The notes under the pieces were generated by a model. It was not told the origin of the DNA. It was given only the letters and a program-made list of their open reading frames with translations, and made no database searches. Positions 9,657 through 18,277 of a stretch of 64,000 nt of DNA are shown in pieces. Position 1 is the first letter of the stretch, and the number at the start of each line of letters is the position of its first letter. This DNA is from Mucilaginibacter polytrichastri (GTDB taxonomy: Bacteria; Bacteroidota; Bacteroidia; Sphingobacteriales; Sphingobacteriaceae). The stretch lies in contig NZ_MPPL01000001.1 of NCBI RefSeq assembly GCF_001911425.1, forward strand, positions 4,278,287 through 4,342,286. Reading direction: 5' to 3'. The translations under genes were made by a program, and so were the position numbers.

Positions 9657-10691
9657 ATGCAAGATCAGATCAATCAATATACCGCCGAGATCGAGGCCTT
9701 CAGCCCTGCTAATGCAGATGAGCTGGAAGCTTTCCGGATTAAATATTTAGGGACCAAAGGACTTATTAAAGACCTTTTTGAGCAATTTAAAAGCGTTGGG
9801 CCAGAAGAGAAACGCGTATTTGGCAAGGTGCTTAACCAGTTTAAGCAAATGGCCGAAGCCAAATATACCGACCTGAAAGAAAATTTCAATTCCGAAATCG
9901 AAAATTCGAAATCCGAAATTGATCTCACCTTACCTGGTAACGGTTTCGAGGTTGGCTCGCGCCACCCGCTGTCGTTAGTACAAAGCGAAATCGTTGATAT
10001 CTTTAAACGCCTGGGCTTTGTGGTTGCCGAAGGCCCGGAGATTGAGGACGATTGGCACAATTTCTCGGCCCTTAACTTCCCGGATGAGCACCCGGCGCGT
10101 GATATGCAGGATACCTTTTTTATCAAGAAAAACAGTGGTAAGGATGATATCGCCCTGCGTACCCATACCTCATCGGTACAGGTACGCATGATGGAGAACG
10201 GCAAGCCGCCGTTCCGCGCCATTATGCCCGGTCGCGTTTACCGTAACGAGGCGATATCTGCCCGTGCGCATTGCTTTTTTCACCAGGTAGAAGGTTTATA
10301 TATCGACGAGAACGTATCATTTGCCGACCTGAAACAAACCCTGTATCACTTTGTGCAGGAGCTGTATGGCGAAGGCACTAAGGTACGTTTCCGCCCGTCT
10401 TACTTCCCGTTCACCGAGCCATCGGCCGAGATGGATATTTCTTGCACCATTTGTAAAGGCGCAGGCTGTAACATGTGCAAGCACTCGGGCTGGGTAGAGA
10501 TTTTAGGCTGCGGCATGGTAGATCCTAACGTTTTAGAAAACTGCGGCATCGACAGTAAAAAGTTTACCGGCTTTGCTTTCGGCATGGGGGTAGAACGTAT
10601 CACCAACCTAAAATATGTGATCAAGGATCTTCGTTTATTCTCTGAGAACGATGTGCGCTTTTTAAAACAGTTTAAAACAGAAATGATATGA
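9657..10691 (+). CDS. pheS: Phenylalanyl-tRNA synthetase alpha subunit
   Basis: 344 residues. N-terminal coiled-coil tRNA-binding arm (about 1-90), then the class II catalytic core. GSRHPLS, the motif-2 segment RAHCFFHQVEG and the motif-3 segment GMGVERITNLKY are all present. It charges tRNA-Phe as an alpha2beta2 enzyme; pheT is not adjacent, as is common in Bacteroidota. The stop codon overlaps the start of the next gene (ATGA), suggesting coupled translation of the small lipoprotein. Gap to kbl is 61 nt. Confidence 0.97.
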   Translation: MQDQINQYTAEIEAFSPANADELEAFRIKYLGTKGLIKDLFEQFKSVGPEEKRVFGKVLNQFKQMAEAKYTDLKENFNSEIENSKSEIDLTLPGNGFEVGSRHPLSLVQSEIVDIFKRLGFVVAEGPEIEDDWHNFSALNFPDEHPARDMQDTFFIKKNSGKDDIALRTHTSSVQVRMMENGKPPFRAIMPGRVYRNEAISARAHCFFHQVEGLYIDENVSFADLKQTLYHFVQELYGEGTKVRFRPSYFPFTEPSAEMDISCTICKGAGCNMCKHSGWVEILGCGMVDPNVLENCGIDSKKFTGFAFGMGVERITNLKYVIKDLRLFSENDVRFLKQFKTEMI

Positions 10692-11107
10692 TGCAACGTT
10701 TAGGTTTGCTGCTGATAGGTGTACTGGGCTTGATTTCGTGCGGAAAAGATAATTCATCGGGCATCCCTAACGTTTCTGTTAACTTTCAATCCCCCATATC
10801 CGACCCGCGTTATATCAAGTTAAACAGTGTGGGCGGCGCGGTAACGGTAAGCGGTTATGGTGTGGCCGGCCTGGTACTTTACCATAATCCCGACGGCAGT
10901 TACGAGGCTTTCGACCGCTGCAGCAGCTATCAGCCCGAAAAAAAATGTGCGGTAACTATAGACAATACCGGCTTCCAGGTAGATGACCCTTGCAGCGGTT
11001 CAAAATTTTCACTGGCAGATGGTACACCGGTAAAAGGGCCGGCAAGCCGCTCGTTAAAATCATACAGTATTCAAGTGGCGAATAATACTATATTTGTGTC
11101 TAATTGA
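10688..11107 (+). CDS. Rieske-fold lipoprotein lacking iron-sulfur ligands
   Basis: 139 residues. A lipoprotein signal ends LGLISCGKD. The C-terminal half follows the Rieske layout: the first box is YEAFDRCSSYQPEKKC, the second VDDPCSGSKFSLADGTPVKGPA, then a typical SLKSYSI end. In a true Rieske centre these boxes are C-x-H and C-x-x-H; here both histidine positions are serine and the second ligand Cys is Asp, so a 2Fe-2S cluster is not expected. Remaining cysteines may form a disulfide. The start codon overlaps the pheS stop by 4 nt, and the TetR gene begins 4 nt after its stop, so it belongs to that operon. Function unknown. Confidence 0.75.
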   Translation: MMQRLGLLLIGVLGLISCGKDNSSGIPNVSVNFQSPISDPRYIKLNSVGGAVTVSGYGVAGLVLYHNPDGSYEAFDRCSSYQPEKKCAVTIDNTGFQVDDPCSGSKFSLADGTPVKGPASRSLKSYSIQVANNTIFVSN

Positions 11108-11110
11108 TAC

Positions 11111-11692
11111 ATGGAAGCCGATAAAATAAAAGAAAGCATTAAGCGGGCCGCGCAGGAGTTGTTCCGCAAATTCGGGTACCACAAAACCAGTGTCAACGAA
11201 ATTGCCAAACGCGCTAAAATTGCTAAAGCCACCATTTACAAATATTTCGACAGCAAGGAAGATATCCTGCATGCCCTGCTGATGGATTATATTAAGTTGA
11301 GTGTGGACGAGCTGATTAACAACGACAGCCACCAGATGGACGAAGAAGCCCACCTCACCAACCTCATCCTCAAAACCAGCCGCCTCTCTTACACCATCTG
11401 TAACGAATTTATTGGCTGGGACTTTATCCGCGAATCAACCAACTCACAGGAATTCCTCAAAAACCTGTCGAACGAACTCGAAGAACTACTCCTCAGTTCA
11501 TTCACCAAACTAAGCGGCATGCGCAAGATAGAAAGCTATCACCAGCGCCTGCGCTTCCTCATTAAATGCAGTAAAAGCATCGTTTTCAGCTTCGCCTTTA
11601 CCTCGGTTAGCGATGCCGATGTACGCAAAAACTTTGTATCCTTCCAGAAAGAAATTTTGCCTTATTTGGTAAAGGCGGCTATTACGGTTTAA
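11111..11692 (+). CDS. TetR/AcrR-family transcriptional regulator
   Basis: 193 residues. The N-terminal HTH is typical: IKESIKRAAQELFRKFGY, KTSVNEIAKRAKIAKATIY, KYFDSKEDIL (about 5-55). The C-terminal ligand/dimer domain is divergent. It is probably a ligand-responsive repressor; the target is unknown. It starts 4 nt after the Rieske-like lipoprotein and is likely read from the pheS transcript, an unusual setting for a TetR gene. Confidence 0.88.
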   Translation: MEADKIKESIKRAAQELFRKFGYHKTSVNEIAKRAKIAKATIYKYFDSKEDILHALLMDYIKLSVDELINNDSHQMDEEAHLTNLILKTSRLSYTICNEFIGWDFIRESTNSQEFLKNLSNELEELLLSSFTKLSGMRKIESYHQRLRFLIKCSKSIVFSFAFTSVSDADVRKNFVSFQKEILPYLVKAAITV

Positions 11693-11977
11693 CAAAGCTT
11701 TAGCTTCTTCAACCCTTGGTCTTTTCTCCTTAAATTTTTTGATTTTAAATTTCACTATACCAATTTGGTTTTCGGTATAAAAAATACTATGTTAGCATAA
11801 TAAAATTAATGCATCATGAGCCGAGAATTGAATGATTTTTCAGCACAGATTGATGAACAGTTCGACCTGGCATACGCTGACACTAATAGTTTCTGGTTTT
11901 TTCTGGTAGCCATCTTTTCCTGATTGTAACCACACAGGCAAGGCGGTTTTACATTTAAGGTTTTAAATAATTGGGTT

Positions 11978-11985
11978 AACTTTGC
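11978..11985 (+). promoter_or_regulatory. Candidate -7 element placed right at the rlmD start
   Basis: TAACTTTG matches TAnnTTTG and ends only 6 nt before the rlmD ATG at 11992. If used, transcription would begin at or next to the A of the ATG, giving a leaderless mRNA. A weak TTTA lies near 11955 at -33 distance. Confidence 0.4.
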
Positions 11986-11991
11986 AGCCTG

Positions 11992-13398
11992 ATGAGAAAG
12001 ACTGCGAATTATACACTGATTGAAGGCGTTACTGTAATTGATATTGCCGAAGAAGGTAAGGGCGTTGGTAAGGCCGATGATCTGGTGCTTTTTATTGAGA
12101 AAGCCGTACCCGGCGATGTGGCCGACGTAGAGGTTTACCGTAAAAAGAAAAACTTTGGCGAAGCCCGTATTAAAACACTGATAAAACCTTCTGAGCATCG
12201 CACCACACCATTTTGCGAACACTTTGGCACCTGCGGCGGTTGCAAATGGCAACACATGACCTACCCCGCCCAATTGCAGTTTAAACAAAAAACCGTTGCC
12301 GACGCATTAAGCCGCTTAGCTAAAATTGATGTAAGCGACATGATGCCCATTGTAGGCTCGCCGGAAGATAAATATTATCGCAATAAACTAGAGTATACCT
12401 TCTCTGACAAACGCTGGCTGAACGACGGCGAAAACCGCGAAAACGAAACGCTGGACCTGAATGCTTTGGGTTTCCACATCCCCGGCCGGTTTGATAAGAT
12501 ATTGGATATTAACCATTGTTACCTGCAAGCCAATCCGTCTAACGAATTGCGTTTAAGCGTGCGCGATTTTGCCAAACAAAACAACATCAGCTTTTATAAC
12601 TTAAAAAACCACGAAGGCGCTTTGCGTAACCTCGTAATCCGCACTTCATCAACCGGTGAACTGATGGTGATCGTCATTTTCGCTTATGTAAGCGAAGATG
12701 AAGTGAAACTGATGATGGATTTTGTGGAGCAGGGTTTCCCCGAGATCACTTCGCTGTTGTACATCATCAACCAAAAAAAGAACGATACTTTCTTCGATCA
12801 GGAAGTGATCAGTTGGAAAGGTCCGCAATATATACATGAGGGTATGGATGAGATCAGGTTCCGTATCGGGCCTAAATCATTTTACCAAACCAATGCCATC
12901 CAGGCTAAAAAATTATACGAAATAACCCGCGATTTTGCAGGTTTTACCGGCACCGAACTGGTTTACGATCTGTACACCGGCGCAGGCACCATTGCCAACT
13001 TTGTGGCCAAACATGTAAACAAGGTTGTTGGGGTAGAGTATGTGCCATCGGCTATTGAAGATGCTAAGATCAATTCGCAGATCAACAATATCACCAATAC
13101 CGATTTTTATGCAGGTGATATGAAAGATGTGTTGGATGCTGAGTTTGTATTAACACACGGCAAGCCGGATGTGATTATAACCGACCCGCCGCGCGCAGGC
13201 ATGCACCCCGATGTGGTAGCCCGCCTGATGGAAATTGAGGCAGAAAAAATTGTTTACGTAAGCTGTAACCCCGCCACACAGGCACGCGATATGCTGGTAC
13301 TGAAAGAAAAATACGACAGCGTAAAAATTCAACCGGTGGATATGTTTCCGCATACCCAGCACGTGGAGAATGTGATGCTGTTAAGGTTAAGAAAATAA
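11992..13398 (+). CDS. rlmD: 23S rRNA (uracil-5-)-methyltransferase, RlmD/RumA family
   Basis: 468 residues. N-terminal TRAM RNA-binding domain (about 5-62), then a 4Fe-4S site with Cys75, Cys81, Cys84 (CEHFGTCGGC) and a likely fourth ligand Cys176. The methyltransferase domain has the SAM loop DLYTGAGTIANF, motif IV DPPRAG (398-403) and the nucleophile Cys425 in YVSCNPATQARD. It methylates uracil in rRNA; U1939 is the E. coli RlmD target, but TrmA/RlmC-like specificity in this phylum is not settled by sequence. The gene ends 6 nt before the 121-bp array begins. Confidence 0.92.
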   Translation: MRKTANYTLIEGVTVIDIAEEGKGVGKADDLVLFIEKAVPGDVADVEVYRKKKNFGEARIKTLIKPSEHRTTPFCEHFGTCGGCKWQHMTYPAQLQFKQKTVADALSRLAKIDVSDMMPIVGSPEDKYYRNKLEYTFSDKRWLNDGENRENETLDLNALGFHIPGRFDKILDINHCYLQANPSNELRLSVRDFAKQNNISFYNLKNHEGALRNLVIRTSSTGELMVIVIFAYVSEDEVKLMMDFVEQGFPEITSLLYIINQKKNDTFFDQEVISWKGPQYIHEGMDEIRFRIGPKSFYQTNAIQAKKLYEITRDFAGFTGTELVYDLYTGAGTIANFVAKHVNKVVGVEYVPSAIEDAKINSQINNITNTDFYAGDMKDVLDAEFVLTHGKPDVIITDPPRAGMHPDVVARLMEIEAEKIVYVSCNPATQARDMLVLKEKYDSVKIQPVDMFPHTQHVENVMLLRLRK

Positions 13399-13404
13399 TC
13401 ACTA

Positions 13405-14964
13405 CGTCATCCCGAACTTGTTTCGGGATCCCACAGGACAGCTTATGCGCCATACGGGTAGCAGACTTAGCAAGTGGGATGTTGAAACAAGTTCAGCATG
13501 ACAGGTGGTGAAAAAATAACCCAAACGTCATCCCGAACTTGTTTCGGGATCCCACAGGACAGGTTATGCGCCATACGGGTAGCAGACTTAGCAATTGGGG
13601 TGCTGAAGCAAGCCAAGCATGACAGGTGGTGAAAAAATAACCCAAACGTCATCCCGAACTTGTTTCGGGATCCCACAGGACTGGCTATGCGCCATACAGG
13701 TAGCAGACTTAGCATGTGGGGTGCTGAAACAAGCCAAGCATGACGGGTGGTGAAAAAACAATCCAAACGTCATCCCGAACTTGTTTCGGGATCCCACAGA
13801 ACAGGTTATACGCCGTACGGGTAGCAGACTTAGCAAGTGGGATGCTGAAGCAAGCCAAGCATGACAGGTGGTGAAAAAATAACCCAAATGTCATCCCGAA
13901 CTTGTTTCGGGATTCCACAGAACAAGTTATGCGCCATACAGGTAGCAGACTTAGTAAGTGGGGTGCTGAAACAAGTTCAGCATGACGGGTGGTGAAAAAA
14001 TAATCCAAACGTCATCCCGAACTTGTTTCGGGATCCCATAGAACGGGTTATACGCCGTACGAGTAGCAGACTTAGCAAGTGGGATGCTGAAACAAGTTCA
14101 GCATGACGGGCGATGAAAAAATAACCCAAACGTCATCCCGAACTTGTTTCGGGATCCCACAGGACAAGCTATGCGCCGTACGGGTAGCAGACTTAGCAAG
14201 TGGAATGCTGAAACAAGTTCAGCATGACGGGTGGTGAAAAAAATAATCCAAACGTCATCCCGAACTTGTTTCGGGATCCCACAGAACAAGTTATGCGCCG
14301 TACGGGTAGCAGACTTAGCAATTGGGGTGCTGAAACAAGTTCAGCATGACGGGTGGTGAAAAAATAACCCAAACGTCATCCCGAACTTGTTTCGGGATCC
14401 CACAGAACAAGTTATGCGCCGTACGGGTAGCAGACTTAGCAAGTGGGATGCTGAAACAAGTTCAGCATGACGGGCGATGAAAAAACAACCCAAACGTCAT
14501 CCCGAACTTGTTTCGGGATCCCACAGGACAGGCTATGCGCCATACAGGTAGCAGACTTAGCAAGTGGGATGCTGAAACAAGTTCAGCATGACGGGTGGTG
14601 AAAAAACAATCCAAACGTCACCCCGAACTTGTTTCGGGATCCCACAGGACAGCTTATGCGCCATACGGGTAGCAGACTTAGCAAGTGGGGTGCTGAAACA
14701 AGTTCAGCATGACGGGCGATGAAAAAACAACCCGAACGTCATCCCGAACTTGTTTCGGGATCCCACAGGACAGGCTATGCGCCGTACGGGTAGCAGACTT
14801 AGCAAGTGGGATGCTGAAACAAGTTCAGCATGACGGGCGATGAAAAAATAATCCAAACGTCATCCCGAACTTGTTTCGGGATCCACAGGACAGAGGTTAT
14901 GCGCCGTACGGGTAGCAGACTTAGTAAGTGGGATGCTGAAGCAAGTTCAGCATGACGGGCGATG
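13405..14964. repeat. Array of 13 units, 121-bp period, each a double-hairpin palindrome
   Basis: Units begin at 13405, 13526, 13647, 13768, 13889, 14010, 14131, 14253, 14374, 14495, 14616, 14737 and 14858. Each holds a 29-nt left arm starting GTCATCCCGAACTTG, a core of about 40 nt containing GCAGACTTAGCAA, and a right arm ending AACAAGTTCAGCATGAC, which is nearly the reverse complement of the left arm. A 24-nt A-rich spacer then leads to the next unit. Each arm is itself a hairpin: CCCGAA/TTCGGG on the left, GCTGAA/TTCAGC on the right (units 2-4 have CCAAGC instead). Only unit 7 deviates in length, by one base. Minus-strand frames here (GIPKQVRDDV) are repeat artefacts, not genes. Confidence 0.97.
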
Positions 14965-14971
14965 ATCTTAA

Positions 14972-15057
14972 TTTGTCATCCAGAGCGATAGCGAAGGATC
15001 TTCTTCAAGAGGACAAACACGAAGCAGAAGATTCTTCACTACGTTCAGAATGACAAA
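14972..15057. repeat. Second palindromic repeat family, copy A
   Basis: Begins TTTGTCATCCAGAGCGATAG and ends CTACGTTCAGAATGACAAA. It is a diverged copy of the element seen in perfect form at 41535-41640, and it is fused directly to the end of the 121-bp array. Confidence 0.75.
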
Positions 15058-15096
15058 AGAGATGATGATAGAATTTAGAATAAAAATATTGATCAA

Positions 15097-15486
15097 ATGG
15101 ATCCGGAAGAATTATTAAACGAGGGTAACCAACCCCAAAAAGACAGCCCCTTAGCCAGCCTGAGTGTGGACTTAAAACTGTTCAGCGAATCGATGCGCGA
15201 AGTGGCGGTTGAAATTATGGTAGAAGGCCTATCCCTGTACCCCATCTTCGTGGCTCACCAGCACGAGGTTAAACTGGGTGAAGAAATTCTTAACAAAGAA
15301 GACCTGAGCACCGACTGGAACATCAACGCCTCCACCCTCGAAGAATTTGTAGAGCGTGGCATCATTAAGGCCGAACTAAAGCAACGCTTTATAGACAACT
15401 ATAAAAGTGCCGACGATTTTATGTGCGTGTTTGTGATTGTACCCGAGGGTGCCAATTTTGTATTTTTTCCATATTCAAAAGAATAA
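15097..15486 (+). CDS. Conserved hypothetical protein, 129 aa
   Basis: An acidic soluble protein without signal peptide. Visible segments are VEIMVEGLSLYPIFVAHQ, the helix STLEEFVERGIIKAELKQRF, and an aromatic C-terminus FVIVPEGANFVFFPY. I do not recognise a named domain. The next gene, a phosphoribosyltransferase, starts 30 nt later on the same strand, so they probably form a two-gene unit. Codon use resembles its neighbours. Confidence 0.75.
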   Translation: MDPEELLNEGNQPQKDSPLASLSVDLKLFSESMREVAVEIMVEGLSLYPIFVAHQHEVKLGEEILNKEDLSTDWNINASTLEEFVERGIIKAELKQRFIDNYKSADDFMCVFVIVPEGANFVFFPYSKE

Positions 15487-15516
15487 TAGTAGTTTCGGTT
15501 GTTAGCTAACACAGAC

Positions 15517-16026
15517 ATGTCAGAAAAAAGGCTGCTTATACTCGATCCACAGCAAATACAGCAAAAGATAGATCGTATTGCTTACCAGATCCTCGAAGAT
15601 AATTTTGAGGAACAGGAAATTGTTATTGCCGGTATTTTACCGCAGGGAACCAATATTGCACTAAGAATTAAAGCCATCCTGGATCAGATTGCGCCGTTTA
15701 AAAGCACGCTCATCAACATCGAACTGGATAAACATGGCAGCAGTCTGAAATTCAACCTCGATACGCCGATTGAAGAATGCACCAACAAAGTGATCATCCT
15801 GGTTGACGACGTGATGAACAGCGGCAAAACCCTGGCTTACGGCTTCGGCGTATTTTTGGATGTGCCGCTTAAAAAACTGCGCACCGTGGTACTGGTAGAC
15901 CGTAACCACAAAAGCTTCCCGGTTACTACAGATTATTCGGGCATTGCGCTATCAACCCTGCTCAATGAGCATGTAGATGTACAACTTACCGAAAGCGGCG
16001 AAAACGATGCAGTTTGGCTGGGGTAA
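15517..16026 (+). CDS. Phosphoribosyltransferase-family protein (PyrR-like)
   Basis: 169 residues from the ATG at 15517; an upstream TTG at 15499 is less likely. The PRPP-binding signature VIILVDDVMNSGKTL (about 95-110) is intact, and AGILPQGTNIALRI corresponds to the early PRTase loop. The size and lack of a purine-specific hood fit PyrR/uracil-type or orphan PRTases; the substrate cannot be assigned. It is convergent with aroK, with directly abutting stops (16026/16027). Confidence 0.82.
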   Translation: MSEKRLLILDPQQIQQKIDRIAYQILEDNFEEQEIVIAGILPQGTNIALRIKAILDQIAPFKSTLINIELDKHGSSLKFNLDTPIEECTNKVIILVDDVMNSGKTLAYGFGVFLDVPLKKLRTVVLVDRNHKSFPVTTDYSGIALSTLLNEHVDVQLTESGENDAVWLG

Positions 16027-16530
16027 TTAGCTATTCGCTAATATCTCTTCCAGTTTCTCGGCAGTTAAACTCATGCCATCGGCCACAATGCCCGATTTGA
16101 GATAGTGAGTTTCGCGCTCAGCCAGTTTTTCGGCAATAAAGGCAACCAGGTCTTCGCCATGCTTGCCATGCAGTAACGGGCGCTCCTCTTTACCATACTC
16201 CAATCGGCTGGCCAGTGCCTTGGGCGACATCTGGATATAAATTACCTTACCATTGGCATTCATCCAATCCATATGGTCGAAATAGCAGGGCAGCCCGCCA
16301 CCTGTAGAGATAATGCTCTGCTCCCCAAAATCGGTATACTTCAATATGTTAGATTCTTCCTGCCTGAAAGCTTCTTCGCCGTGGCTCACAAAGTATTTGG
16401 CAATAGTGGTCCCTTCCTTTTGCTCAAAAAGTTCATCCAGGTCAATAAACTTATAGCCCAGCCTGGCTGCCAGCTTACGCCCCAGGGTTGATTTGCCGCA
16501 ACCCATAAACCCTACTAAAAAAATCTTCAT
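16027..16530 (-). CDS. aroK: Shikimate kinase
   Basis: 167 residues. P-loop GFMGCGKST (7-15), shikimate-binding DLDELF (31-36), STGGGLP with the conserved GGG, and the lid RPLL are all visible. It phosphorylates shikimate in the chorismate pathway. Its ATG overlaps the stop of the upstream BT_3928-type gene by 4 nt, which itself overlaps DUF1599 by 4 nt, so the three form a tightly coupled operon. Confidence 0.95.
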   Translation of the reverse strand: MKIFLVGFMGCGKSTLGRKLAARLGYKFIDLDELFEQKEGTTIAKYFVSHGEEAFRQEESNILKYTDFGEQSIISTGGGLPCYFDHMDWMNANGKVIYIQMSPKALASRLEYGKEERPLLHGKHGEDLVAFIAEKLAERETHYLKSGIVADGMSLTAEKLEEILANS

Positions 16531-17678
16531 GGTTGCTGGCGTAAATAATGTTTAACAATATCATCATACTTGGGCAGGCTGTGGTAATGCCATTTGGCAA
16601 CTACCGTACCGCCCTTCATCAATAAAATGCCGGGGTTAGCCCGTACAATGGTTTTCAGTGGCACACCATCGGCGTAGTAAACTTCAGATATGAGATGATG
16701 CTTTTTGGCAAAGGCAGTAGCATCCGGTGCCGAGTTCGAGGTAAGCAATACGGTGCGGATATTATAATTATCAGTGAGGTTAACGGCCAGGGCATTAATC
16801 CGGGCAATGGCCTGCTCGTCAGTGTGACTCAGGTCGTAAGCCACAATAACGAGGTTATAGAAAGGGCTGCCTAACAATTCCTGTGTATAGTTGGTCCCCT
16901 GCGCATCCTGGATAGCCAGGTCCCGAATTTTAGGTTCGAAACCTTTTTTCACCAGGCGCGACTCTGGGTTACCCACTACCTGCCAGTTGGCATCTTTCCA
17001 GATCCCGGTTTTCATGTACTCCTTATCGGTCATGCTCCGGGTGGCGCCGGTCTGTTTATTTTTAAGCTGATAGGTGATCTCGTATTCATCCGGTTTTGCC
17101 CCGGGAGGGGTTTTCATCTCGTCTAATAAATTGGCGCCAACCTTGTAAGGCAGGAAGTCAATAACCGGTAAAAAGTTGTATGTATACAGGCCAAACCCGA
17201 ATGAAAACACCACTGCACCTGCAAATAAGGCATTACTTAAATGAGTAAGAAATAAAGGCTGAATTGTATGCCGTTTTACGAATATTACGAGTACTAAAGC
17301 CAGTAAAACCATGTCTTTACTAAACGATTGCCAAGGGGTAAGCGGGATGGCATCGCCAAAGCAACCGCAGGTTTGTACCACCTTAAAAAAGGCCGAGTAA
17401 AAGGTCAAAAATCCGAAGAAGAAAATCAACAACAGTAATCCCCAGGCTACGGCATTAGCGCGGGTGCCTATAAGCAATGCAAAGCCCAGCAGCATTTCTA
17501 TAGCGCATAATATAATGGCTGTAGTTAAGGCCAGCGGGTTTAAAAACATCAGGTGAAATACCTCGAAATATTCCTGCAGCTTGTAGGAGAACCCCAACGG
17601 GTCATTCGCCTTTATTAAGCCCGAAAATATAAACAGCAAGCCCACGGCTATGCGGCAAATCCAAACTACTGCCTTCAT
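16527..17678 (-). CDS. BT_3928-family protein: DoxX/MauE-like membrane domain plus extracytoplasmic thioredoxin-like part
   Basis: 383 residues. The N-terminal half has about four membrane segments of DoxX/MauE type (AVGLLFIFSGLIKANDPLGF) and a conserved FFKVVQTCGCFGDAIPL, with the CGCFG cysteine motif of MauE-like redox proteins. A fifth membrane segment near 150-175 leads to a soluble C-terminal region of thioredoxin-like character (GILLMKGGTVVAKWHYHSLP) without a CxxC. A role in membrane redox or disulfide chemistry is inferred. Operon with DUF1599 and aroK through 4-nt overlaps. Confidence 0.85.
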   Translation of the reverse strand: MKAVVWICRIAVGLLFIFSGLIKANDPLGFSYKLQEYFEVFHLMFLNPLALTTAIILCAIEMLLGFALLIGTRANAVAWGLLLLIFFFGFLTFYSAFFKVVQTCGCFGDAIPLTPWQSFSKDMVLLALVLVIFVKRHTIQPLFLTHLSNALFAGAVVFSFGFGLYTYNFLPVIDFLPYKVGANLLDEMKTPPGAKPDEYEITYQLKNKQTGATRSMTDKEYMKTGIWKDANWQVVGNPESRLVKKGFEPKIRDLAIQDAQGTNYTQELLGSPFYNLVIVAYDLSHTDEQAIARINALAVNLTDNYNIRTVLLTSNSAPDATAFAKKHHLISEVYYADGVPLKTIVRANPGILLMKGGTVVAKWHYHSLPKYDDIVKHYLRQQP

Positions 17679-18214
17679 TTTACATCCATTTTAATGAGTG
17701 CAAAAACGGCATAGTTCAGCATATCCTGGTAATTGGCTTTTACCCCTTCAGACGCCTCTGTAAGGCCCTTATTATCTTCTATTTGCTTAACACGAAAAAT
17801 CTTTTGCAGTATCAGGTCTGTTAGCGAACTGATGCGCATATCGCGCCAGGCTTCGCCATAATCGTGATTTTTAGCAAACATCAGCTCCTGGGTTTCTTTT
17901 ACTTTGGCATCAAACAGCTGCTCCACGTGGTCGGGTGCAAGCTCTGTTGATGTTTCATTGCCACATTCTAATTGCATCATAGCTATAACGCAATAATTCA
18001 CAATGCCGATATATTCGCCCAGGATATCATCGCCAACTTTTGATACCTTTTTTTCTTCGAGCGTGCGGATGCGCTGCGCTTTAATAAAGATCTGGTCGGT
18101 GATGGATGGTGGCCTTAAAATACGCCACGCGGTGCCATAATCGCGGGTTTTTTTCATAAAAAGGCCCTTACATATCTTAATAACTGCGTCGTATTCTGCT
18201 GTTGTTTTACTCAA
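17675..18214 (-). CDS. DUF1599-domain protein (TTG start proposed)
   Basis: 179 residues when started at the TTG at 18214 (reading LSKTTAEYDAVIKICKGLF). The protein contains two copies of the DUF1599 motif: KTRDYGTAWRILRPPSITDQ and KNHDYGEAWRDMRISSLTD, each followed by a helix KAQRIRTLEE / KIFRVKQIED. The only upstream in-frame ATG (18436) would overlap divergent folP by 159 nt and add non-homologous sequence, so it is rejected. Function unknown; probably a nucleotide-pyrophosphatase-like helical fold, but that is inference. First gene of the operon with BT_3928 and aroK. Confidence 0.85.
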   Translation of the reverse strand: MSKTTAEYDAVIKICKGLFMKKTRDYGTAWRILRPPSITDQIFIKAQRIRTLEEKKVSKVGDDILGEYIGIVNYCVIAMMQLECGNETSTELAPDHVEQLFDAKVKETQELMFAKNHDYGEAWRDMRISSLTDLILQKIFRVKQIEDNKGLTEASEGVKANYQDMLNYAVFALIKMDVK

Positions 18215-18277
18215 AACGGTAGTGTTAAAATTTTCTTCGATATTTGCCGCAAGGGATAAATTACCATCCCAAAGGCA

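Noticed and set aside
11816..11923. 35-codon plus-strand frame (MSRELNDFSAQIDEQFDLAY) upstream of rlmD
   Set aside because: Too short and without a family or conserved signal; it may be a remnant, but I cannot support it as a gene.
11806..12288. 160-codon minus-strand frame over the start of rlmD
   Set aside because: It is antisense to conserved rlmD codons including the Fe-S cysteines; no protein features of its own.
13467..14289. Overlapping minus-strand frames of about 99 codons containing GIPKQVRDDV
   Set aside because: They are translations of the 121-bp repeat; the period is not a multiple of three, frames shift from unit to unit, and this peptide is a well-known artefact of the repeat family.
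13405..14964. CRISPR array
   Set aside because: Repeats are 97 nt palindromes with near-identical spacers, not short repeats with unique spacers, and no cas genes are nearby.
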